Below, piece after piece: positions 7,421-12,605 of a stretch of DNA of 12,605 nucleotides (positions within the stretch are counted from its first letter, which is position 1; the number at the start of each line of letters is the position of its first letter). Made by a program: the position numbers and the translations under genes. The DNA lies in NCBI GenBank assembly GCA_021813005.1, contig JAKAMH010000023.1, forward strand, positions 1 to 12,605. Direction: 5' to 3'. Origin of the DNA: a bacterium. Lineage in GTDB: Bacteria > Patescibacteriota > Microgenomatia > Levybacterales > UBA12049. A model generated the notes under the pieces. It saw nothing but the letters and a program-made list of their open reading frames with translations, made no database searches and was not told the DNA's origin.

Positions 7421-7525
7421 ATGAACAACTTTGAAAAACATAAAAGAGTCTGGACGATTATCGTCGCAGTTTCCTCTATCGCGCTAATTCTTGCGACATT
7501 TCTCCCATATCTCGCGCTTCGCTAA
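7421..7525 (+). CDS. 34-residue single-pass membrane microprotein
   Basis: A small gene between tyrS (22 bases upstream) and recG (6 bases downstream). The protein begins MNNFEKHKRVW, a short basic cytoplasmic-looking head. A hydrophobic stretch of about 20 residues follows (about 12-31: TIIVAVSSIALILATFLPYL), and the protein ends ALR. The head-plus-helix pattern predicts one transmembrane segment, N-terminus inside by the positive-inside rule. I do not recognise a family and assign no function. Support for its reality is the well-placed promoter (perfect TATAAT with extended TG, 6 bases before the ATG), a clean TAA stop, and the tight fit before recG in a genome with little spare DNA. It may also act as a leader ORF coupling translation to recG. 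Confidence 0.65.
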   Translation: MNNFEKHKRVWTIIVAVSSIALILATFLPYLALR

Positions 7526-7531
7526 ATCTGT

Positions 7532-9580
7532 ATGATACTACAATCTCCGATTAGTGACGGTGGCCGCGTCTTTAAGATGTACGCCGGCAGGCTAGCCAAA
7601 CTCCATATTCACACTTTCCGTGATTTTCTCTTTCATCTACCAAACAGATACGTTGACTATTCACTTACCGCCCGGATTGGGAGTGTACAAGCCGGAGAAA
7701 CCGTCACTGTACAGGGACGGATACTTTCTATCAAAAACCAGTATCTAAAAGGTTCAAGTTTCCGAACTATCCAAAAGGCAATTCTCACGGATGACACAGG
7801 CAGTATCGAACTTTCCTGGTTCAATCAACCGTTTCTCACCCGGTCTATCCACGAAGGAGACAATATGTCCGCGTCCGGCCTGGTGGAAAAATTTAGAAAT
7901 ACGCTTACCATCCAGTCACCCGAGTTTGAAGTGCTCTACGACAAAGACAGCCAAGTCATCCACACAGGCCGGTTGGTACCGGTCTACCCTGAGACACGGG
8001 GAGTTTCTTCAAAATGGCTAAGGCGGCAGGTATATAACCTGCTATCTAAACACATCGCGGAGATAGAAGACTATTTACCGGCAAACATCATCCGTGAAGA
8101 AAATCTCTTGGCACTGTCGGAGGCCGTCAAACAGGTGCATTTTCCCGATTCCTTTGAGCAGGCTGCCCGGGCTCGGGAACGCCTGGGATTTGATGAGCTA
8201 TTTCTCCTACAACTTGGAGCCTTAGCCCGCCGCAGACAGTGGAAAGAAAAGAACAAGGGAATTAAATTGACAGAAAAACCACACCAGAAACGTCTCGACC
8301 AGCTTATCAACAATCTCCCGTTTAGGCTCACCGGTTCGCAAAAAGCAGCAATAGCCGACATTTTTCAGGACGTGACAAGGACTGAGCCCATGAACCGAAT
8401 GCTGCAGGGAGATGTCGGATCCGGCAAAACCGTTGTCGGCGCCATAACAGCCTACCTGGCATTCCTAAATGGCTTGCAGACAGCCTTTATGGCCCCAACC
8501 GAAATACTTGCCGAACAACATTTCAAAACAATACATGACCTCCTTGCGCCATACGGAGTAAATGTCTCTTTGCAAACGGGCAGTAAAAAGGCAAAAAATG
8601 CGGCTTTTGACATCCTGGTCGGCACCCACGCCCTAATTGCAAAAAGCGTACAGTTTAAAAATCTTGGTTTGGTCATCATAGACGAGCAACAGCGTTTTGG
8701 TGTCAAGCAACGGGGTGAGCTGAGACAAAAAGGTGTCAGCCCCCACATTCTGGTCATGACGGCCACTCCCATCCCACGTACCGTCGCCTTAACCATGTAT
8801 GGAGACCTGGACGTGTCCTACCTGTCTGACATGCCAATGGGACGTAAGATCATTAAGACGTGGCTGGTGCCCACTGAGAAGCGTCAGGGGGCATACGATT
8901 GGATCAGAAAGCAAATTACTGATACTAAGTCTCAGGCGTTTATCATCTGTCCGTTTATCGAAGAGTCTGAAAACATGACAACGGTAAAGGCGGCTACCAA
9001 GGAATATGAGCGTCTGAGCCAGCAGGTATTTAAGAAACAAGCCGGTCAAGCGCAGATTCGACTTGGGCTTTTGCACGGACGGATGAAAGCAAAGGAAAAA
9101 GACAAAATTCTGACAGAGTTCAGGCAAAAGAAGTTTGCTATTTTGGTCGCCACTCCTGTTGTCGAGGTGGGAATAGATATCCCCAATGCCACTATCATCA
9201 TGATCGAGGCTGCAGAACGGTTTGGCCTGGCTCAGCTGCACCAGCTTCGCGGCCGGGTCGGCAGGAGTGATAAACAATCGTACTGCCTGCTTTTCACCGA
9301 ATCTGACAATCAGGCTACAAAAACTAGATTAAAATCATTAGAACAGTCACACTCGGGAGCGGAACTGGCCGAGCTTGACCTCAAGCTTCGCGGTCCGGGA
9401 GATATGTACGGCACTGTCCAGCACGGCCTACCCAGGCTTAAGGTTGCCACGTTTTCCGACTTCGCGCTGATTGAGAAAGCCAGAAAAGAGGCATCCCACG
9501 TCTTCTCACGCCTCAGTGAGTATCCCAGCCTGGAAAAAGAAATAAAGGATTTTGCGGAGCAGGCAATTTCTCCCGACTAA
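7532..9580 (+). CDS. recG: ATP-dependent DNA helicase RecG
   Basis: Superfamily 2 helicase that remodels stalled replication forks and branched recombination intermediates; 682 residues, normal for RecG. The N-terminal wedge with its OB fold (about 45-140, including TVQGRILSIKNQ) binds branched DNA. The helicase domains show Walker A GDVGSGKT (293-300), APTEILAEQH (321-330), the Walker B/DExx box as DEQQRFG (384-390, usually DEQHRFG), motif III MTATPIPRT (409-417), VVEVGIDIPNA (543-553) and motif VI QLRGRVGRSD (571-580). The RecG C-terminal segment LRGPGDMYGTVQHGLP (619-634) separates it from Mfd and PriA. The start is the ATG 6 bases after the microprotein stop; there is no Shine-Dalgarno sequence or own promoter, so expression probably depends on the upstream promoter at 7386-7414. 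Confidence 0.97.
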   Translation: MILQSPISDGGRVFKMYAGRLAKLHIHTFRDFLFHLPNRYVDYSLTARIGSVQAGETVTVQGRILSIKNQYLKGSSFRTIQKAILTDDTGSIELSWFNQPFLTRSIHEGDNMSASGLVEKFRNTLTIQSPEFEVLYDKDSQVIHTGRLVPVYPETRGVSSKWLRRQVYNLLSKHIAEIEDYLPANIIREENLLALSEAVKQVHFPDSFEQAARARERLGFDELFLLQLGALARRRQWKEKNKGIKLTEKPHQKRLDQLINNLPFRLTGSQKAAIADIFQDVTRTEPMNRMLQGDVGSGKTVVGAITAYLAFLNGLQTAFMAPTEILAEQHFKTIHDLLAPYGVNVSLQTGSKKAKNAAFDILVGTHALIAKSVQFKNLGLVIIDEQQRFGVKQRGELRQKGVSPHILVMTATPIPRTVALTMYGDLDVSYLSDMPMGRKIIKTWLVPTEKRQGAYDWIRKQITDTKSQAFIICPFIEESENMTTVKAATKEYERLSQQVFKKQAGQAQIRLGLLHGRMKAKEKDKILTEFRQKKFAILVATPVVEVGIDIPNATIIMIEAAERFGLAQLHQLRGRVGRSDKQSYCLLFTESDNQATKTRLKSLEQSHSGAELAELDLKLRGPGDMYGTVQHGLPRLKVATFSDFALIEKARKEASHVFSRLSEYPSLEKEIKDFAEQAISPD

Positions 9581-9592
9581 GTACTGCATCGG

Positions 9593-9603
9593 TATGCTAC
9601 ACT
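9593..9603 (+). promoter_or_regulatory. Candidate extended -10 promoter of the transglycosylase-like gene
   Basis: TATGCTACACT has TG, one base, then TACACT (9598-9603), and differs from the tyrS element TATGCTATACT at one base. No recognisable -35 lies 16-18 bases upstream, so recognition would rely on the extended element. The -10 ends 6 bases before the ATG at 9610, which puts the predicted start on the start codon itself. Confidence 0.6.
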
Positions 9604-9609
9604 AAATTC

Positions 9610-11025
9610 ATGGCTGAATTATCAGAAAGCTCCCAAAGAAAACCTCTAAAAATTGATTATCGGGAAAGCATTGTCGACACAAGTCAAGTAATCAACATCG
9701 GCCGCGCCGCAAGAAAAACATCCAGTAGAATAAGCAGAATACTGGAACAGCCCAAAACACGAAGAGATACCCTTAAAATTATTGGTGGGAGCCTAGCCGC
9801 AGCAATGGGAGTTGACGGAGCGGTCTCCCTTGCGAAACATGTCATAGATTCTGTTTCCCATCCCGATTCTGTTTCATCACTACCACCTGTAGAGCCTCTA
9901 GCACAACCAAAAGCTCCGGAAGTATCACCTCACACACCGACACCTGATATACCAGTCTATCTAACGCGGCTTGAAAAAATACTGGAGACGCCGCCGTTTA
10001 TGGAAGACGGTTCGACAAAAAATACTGTTCGGCAAAACATGGAAAAAGCCTATGTTAATGAGCTTCGGAGTAAACCACAGGAGAGTATAACACTGGATGA
10101 AATAGATAAGGGATTATCGGTCTTGGCATTCGAAGATCAACGAAGGCAACTCATGCAGCTTCGCTTCAATCTCAGGCAAAATCATTATTTCGAGAGTCAG
10201 GGAGTTATGCCCTGTGACCAGGCTCATATTGCCTGGGCACAGGAAAACGGGATAAGTACAGAGATGCTTGCTATCTGCCTTGACAACGAGGAGCGCGCGA
10301 AAAAAATAATTAAATCACTCTTTGCGCAGGGTGAGCTGAGGGACGAGATTAATGAACAAATAAAAGCAGGGGTTCTTCCCCCGGATACCTTAGAAACTAT
10401 GGATGTGACAAATTTTATGATTAATCCCGGAGGTATGGCTGAGCTCTTCATGCAGGAGACAAGAGGATTTACATTCATTGGTGAATTCCAGGCTAAATCA
10501 CAATTGTCCGGCAAGTACTCTTCTCAAAGGGAGACATCGCTCCCGGCGTTATGCAGACTGCTTCAACAAAATACAGGGCTGAGCTATGAGCCGGATAATA
10601 TTCCAGGTTCCGGTAAGGGCGGACCCGAGAATGAAAGCGGAGGTGCAATCGGCGCCCAATTCATGCCGGGAAACGCACTGGAGTATATGACGCTTATCCA
10701 TGACGCAACGGGAGAGTGGCTAAATCCCTTTGATCCATCTGATGCAACCGTTATGGCGTGGGTATTTTTAGCAAGACAAAAGCGAGTGGGTGATGGACCC
10801 AAAGACTTCCGTGTCGGATACATGAGAGGCGATCCGGAAGCCATAAAATATGCACTGTATAAATGGAACCAGCTACCAGCTGAAGAGCAAGCAATCTACA
10901 ATGATGCTATTGACTACTTCAATCGGTTTGAACAGAATACCTCTGGGTTGAGGAAGAAAAGAACGGAATTAGTTGCAAACTCGAGCAGAGATTACCTTAT
11001 ACAATTCCACTCCCTTGCGGCCTGA
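9610..11025 (+). CDS. Putative exported lytic transglycosylase-like protein
   Basis: A 471-residue protein, probably exported, with a C-terminal domain like the MltB/SLT lysozyme-like fold. A charged head (1-50) is followed by TRRDTLKIIGGSLAAAMG (50-67), a twin-arginine-like or uncleaved membrane signal. Next are a Pro-rich linker (about 91-115), a helical region (about 117-265), then FMQETRGF (280-287). E283 aligns by eye with the catalytic Glu of MltB-type enzymes. GGAIGAQFMP (344-353) resembles GAMGxxQFMP with one residue fewer, and LNPFDPSDATVMAWVFLA (371-388) matches the conserved LWDPxDAI region. If active it would cleave peptidoglycan glycan strands, complementing the PBP. It lies 29 bases after recG with its own -10 box. 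The fold assignment is by motif only; a non-catalytic relative is possible. Confidence 0.55.
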   Translation: MAELSESSQRKPLKIDYRESIVDTSQVINIGRAARKTSSRISRILEQPKTRRDTLKIIGGSLAAAMGVDGAVSLAKHVIDSVSHPDSVSSLPPVEPLAQPKAPEVSPHTPTPDIPVYLTRLEKILETPPFMEDGSTKNTVRQNMEKAYVNELRSKPQESITLDEIDKGLSVLAFEDQRRQLMQLRFNLRQNHYFESQGVMPCDQAHIAWAQENGISTEMLAICLDNEERAKKIIKSLFAQGELRDEINEQIKAGVLPPDTLETMDVTNFMINPGGMAELFMQETRGFTFIGEFQAKSQLSGKYSSQRETSLPALCRLLQQNTGLSYEPDNIPGSGKGGPENESGGAIGAQFMPGNALEYMTLIHDATGEWLNPFDPSDATVMAWVFLARQKRVGDGPKDFRVGYMRGDPEAIKYALYKWNQLPAEEQAIYNDAIDYFNRFEQNTSGLRKKRTELVANSSRDYLIQFHSLAA

Positions 11026-12198
11026 TCAGACGTGGTAGCGAAACTTGCCGACAAGAAGCATGAGGAAGGCGAGAAATGCCAGAAGAGAGCCGAAATAGAA
11101 GGTTGCTGCCGGAAAGAAGGTGCTCCAAAGAACGCCTCCGATGACTGAGGCAAGAAACCCGGCAAGAGAGATACCTGTCTGGTAAATGCCAAAATACGAG
11201 CCGGCATTTGTCTGGTCTACATAATCCGCAATATACGCTTTGGAGACGCCGTCTGTAAAGGCGATGTAGAGACCGTAGATAGGAAAGAGAAACCAGATCC
11301 AAAACGGATGGCTGATAAGGCCGAATCCCAGATAAACAAGGCTATAAATGAGAAGCCCTGCCGCGTAAACCCGCCTGGCTCCTATCCTGTCAGCCAGTTG
11401 TCCGGCGGGAGTAGCAAAGATGGTTTGTGAAACGTTATAGAGTACGTACGTCAGAACGGCAAGCGTAACGGTGAAACCGAGACTCCTGGCACGCAGGATC
11501 AGGAACGCATCCGAACTATTTCCCAAAGTGAAGAGGATACTGATGAGAAAAAACCAGAGAAATGGTTTGGGAAGGTGTTTCCACCGGAACATCTCCCGGA
11601 GCGGCGGAAGTTTTTTCTGGTTTTCCTGTTTTTTCTCCCGGGCAAATAAAATAATGAGGGCAACAGCGACAGCGGCAGGTATGAAAGCAATAAAAAAAAT
11701 CGTCCGCATGTTTTCGCGGTACATATCAAGAAGCAAAAGTGCCAATAGCGGTCCGATAACAGCCCCCAGGGAGTCGAGCGCCCGGTGGAAGCCAAAAATA
11801 AAGCCTCGGTTGGTGGGGCTGGCACTTTGAAGTAGCATGGCGTCCCTTGGCGAAGTTCGCAGCCCCTTTCCCAGCCTGTCGATGAACCTGGCAAGCAGTA
11901 CAAGCGGCCAGACAGAGGCGAGACCGATGAGAAGCTTCGAAAGCGCACCAAACGCATAACCTGAGATAACAAACCCCTTTCTCTTACCGGTTTTATCTGA
12001 TAGATAACCGAAAATAAATTTAAATATACTCGCCGAGCCCTCAGCAATACCTTCAATAAGTCCTACAACAGCCACAGGTGCATGAAGAATGCTGGTCAAA
12101 AAGATCGGTACAATAGGATAAATCATCTCAGAGGCAACATCATTAAAGAAGCTGACAAGGCCAAGCACCACGACATTTTTGGGAATACGTCGAAACAT
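11026..12198 (-). CDS. Major facilitator superfamily transporter
   Basis: A polytopic inner-membrane transporter of 390 residues, consistent with about 11-12 helices in two halves. Seen: an N-terminal helix beginning at about residue 8 with FFNDVASEMIYPIVP, the MFS motif A loop GYLSDKTGKRK (64-74) between helices 2 and 3, and the pattern ARFIDRLGKGLRTSPRDAML (103-122) typical of an uncharacterised prokaryotic MFS group. A basic central loop (about 187-212) divides the halves. The repeat of motif A in the second half is GQLADRIGARR (266-276). The substrate cannot be deduced; both drug and metabolite export are known in the superfamily. The gene is divergent from rpmF and ends convergent and abutting the transglycosylase-like gene. 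The ATG follows a -10-like TAAGAT by 8 bases, and no clear Shine-Dalgarno sequence is present. Confidence 0.9.
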   Translation of the reverse strand: MFRRIPKNVVVLGLVSFFNDVASEMIYPIVPIFLTSILHAPVAVVGLIEGIAEGSASIFKFIFGYLSDKTGKRKGFVISGYAFGALSKLLIGLASVWPLVLLARFIDRLGKGLRTSPRDAMLLQSASPTNRGFIFGFHRALDSLGAVIGPLLALLLLDMYRENMRTIFFIAFIPAAVAVALIILFAREKKQENQKKLPPLREMFRWKHLPKPFLWFFLISILFTLGNSSDAFLILRARSLGFTVTLAVLTYVLYNVSQTIFATPAGQLADRIGARRVYAAGLLIYSLVYLGFGLISHPFWIWFLFPIYGLYIAFTDGVSKAYIADYVDQTNAGSYFGIYQTGISLAGFLASVIGGVLWSTFFPAATFYFGSLLAFLAFLMLLVGKFRYHV

Positions 12199-12206
12199 AT
12201 CTCTTT

Positions 12207-12235
12207 ATCTTACTTAAACAGCAGTGCTCTTGCAA
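12207..12235 (-). promoter_or_regulatory. Candidate promoter of the MFS transporter gene
   Basis: On the - strand TTGCAA (12235-12230) is followed after 17 bases by TAAGAT (12212-12207), which matches TATAAT at the four most conserved positions. The predicted start near 12200 gives a leader of about 2 bases. The -35 hexamer is palindromic and is the same six base pairs used by the rpmF promoter on the other strand. Confidence 0.55.
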
Positions 12236-12258
12236 GACACGGCTAAATCGGCTACAAT
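12230..12258 (+). promoter_or_regulatory. Candidate sigma-70-type promoter of rpmF
   Basis: TTGCAA (12230-12235, 5 of 6 matches to TTGACA), a 17-base spacer, then TACAAT (12253-12258, 5 of 6 matches to TATAAT). This is the best-matching promoter in the window. The predicted start, near 12265, is one base before the rpmF ATG at 12266, so the message would be effectively leaderless. Confidence 0.75.
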
Positions 12259-12265
12259 ACTCCCT

Positions 12266-12460
12266 ATGGCATCAGAACCGAAGAAAAGACATTCCAGGCA
12301 ACGCCAGGGCAAAAGACGGGCCAGCATCTCACTTGCTTCCACGGCCAGCACAGTTTGCTCACAGTGCGGAAATATTATTCTCCCGCATGTCGTTTGCCAA
12401 AGTTGTGGTTTTTACAAAGGCAAAAAAGTACTGCAGGAAAAGAAGTCAAAACAAAACTAA
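12266..12460 (+). CDS. rpmF: Ribosomal protein L32 (bL32)
   Basis: A 64-residue protein of the large ribosomal subunit. The N-terminus is short and strongly basic (MASEPKKRHSRQRQGKRR), as in L32. A four-cysteine zinc ribbon follows: CSQC (31-34) and CQSC (44-47), ending in GFYKGKKV, matching the L32 pattern in which the second pair leads into CGxYKGR/K. The ATG at 12266 is preferred over an upstream in-frame GTG at 12224, because the family begins near MA.P and because the GTG lies between the promoter boxes. The gene heads a + strand unit with a nusB-like gene 6 bases downstream and is divergent from the MFS gene. All four zinc ligands are kept, so this is the zinc-binding form. Confidence 0.93.
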   Translation: MASEPKKRHSRQRQGKRRASISLASTASTVCSQCGNIILPHVVCQSCGFYKGKKVLQEKKSKQN

Positions 12461-12466
12461 TCCAGG

Positions 12467-12605
12467 ATGAAAACATCCACTGACCCACGCCATATCAAGC
12501 GGCAACACGTCATACAAGATCTCTTCAAGGTCGATTTTCATAAGCAACGCATCGGAAATGAGGCGAGGGATGTGATCAGCCACAAGGATCAGATGGACAG
12601 AGTGA
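12467..12605 (+). CDS. nusB: Probable transcription antitermination protein NusB, 3'-truncated
   Basis: An open frame starts at the ATG 6 bases after rpmF and runs to the window edge; 46 residues are visible. The start, MKTSTDPRHIKRQHVIQDL followed by FKVDFHK, resembles the first helix of NusB proteins: a basic R/K-rich patch that binds boxA RNA, then an aromatic-containing amphipathic helix of the kind xxxLFxxDF. NusB pairs with ribosomal protein S10 in antitermination of rRNA operons, which suits a position beside rpmF. No Shine-Dalgarno sequence is visible (CCAGG directly before ATG), so coupling to rpmF translation is likely. With only the N-terminus present, the assignment rests on a short motif and on context. 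Confidence 0.6.
   Translation, partial: MKTSTDPRHIKRQHVIQDLFKVDFHKQRIGNEARDVISHKDQMDRV

Noticed and set aside
8789..9277. 162-codon open frame on the - strand inside recG
   Set aside because: It lies wholly within recG, which has every helicase motif. The antisense translation shows no recognisable domain and has no promoter or ribosome binding site.
11499..12056. 185-codon open frame on the - strand overlapping the MFS gene in another frame
   Set aside because: It is out of frame with the MFS gene on the same strand. The MFS frame has clear motif A repeats and helices; the other is rich in Arg, Ser and Leu, as expected of a shifted frame.
12224..12265. GTG start extending rpmF by 14 residues
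   Set aside because: The GTG lies just upstream of the -35 box, and the extra residues would be encoded by the promoter itself. L32 starts near MA.P, which the ATG at 12266 gives.
1..12605. Stop-codon reassignment, CRISPR array, insertion sequence or tRNA gene
   Set aside because: TGA ends tyrS, the transglycosylase-like gene and the MFS gene at the expected family lengths, so there is no recoding. No spaced direct repeats, transposase motifs or cloverleaf sequences were seen on either strand.

Overview
The window is a compact stretch of bacterial chromosome. It holds nine complete protein genes, two genes cut by the window edges, and almost no spare DNA; the longest gene-free gap is 77 bases. 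TAA, TAG and TGA all serve as stops, so the genetic code is standard. The suggestion that this is a candidate-phyla-radiation bacterium (Patescibacteria, probably Microgenomates-like) is inference. It rests on a PheT beta subunit that lacks its N-terminal tRNA-binding domain, the style of the penicillin-binding protein with a Pro/Thr tail, the NusB-like N-terminus, the tight packing, and the near absence of Shine-Dalgarno sequences. There are no mobile elements, CRISPR arrays, tRNAs or rRNAs.

Layout. Bases 1-3805 (+) carry the end of a branched-chain aminotransferase gene (ilvE), then pheS and pheT, the two subunits of phenylalanyl-tRNA synthetase, as an apparent operon. A class A penicillin-binding protein on the - strand (3806-6136) abuts pheT tail to tail with no spacer. 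From a divergent promoter region, tyrS, a 34-codon membrane microprotein gene, recG and a putative lytic transglycosylase-like gene run on the + strand to 11025. An MFS transporter on the - strand (11026-12198) again abuts its convergent neighbour with no spacer. A second divergent promoter region then starts rpmF (ribosomal protein L32) and a truncated nusB-like gene on the + strand.

Functionally this is mostly housekeeping: translation (PheST, TyrS, L32), transcription (NusB-like), DNA repair (RecG) and cell wall (PBP1 and the transglycosylase-like protein), plus one transporter of unknown substrate.

I found no convincing new multi-gene system. The most interesting signal is regulatory. 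Six candidate promoters have -10 boxes ending only 6-12 bases before the start codon, and four carry an extended TGN element. Their predicted transcripts would start at or within a few bases of the start codon, so leaderless translation may be common here. One divergent pair (rpmF/MFS) appears to share a single palindromic -35 hexamer with 17-base spacers on both sides. The other pair (tyrS/PBP) is built as a mirror image from a perfect 10-base inverted repeat.
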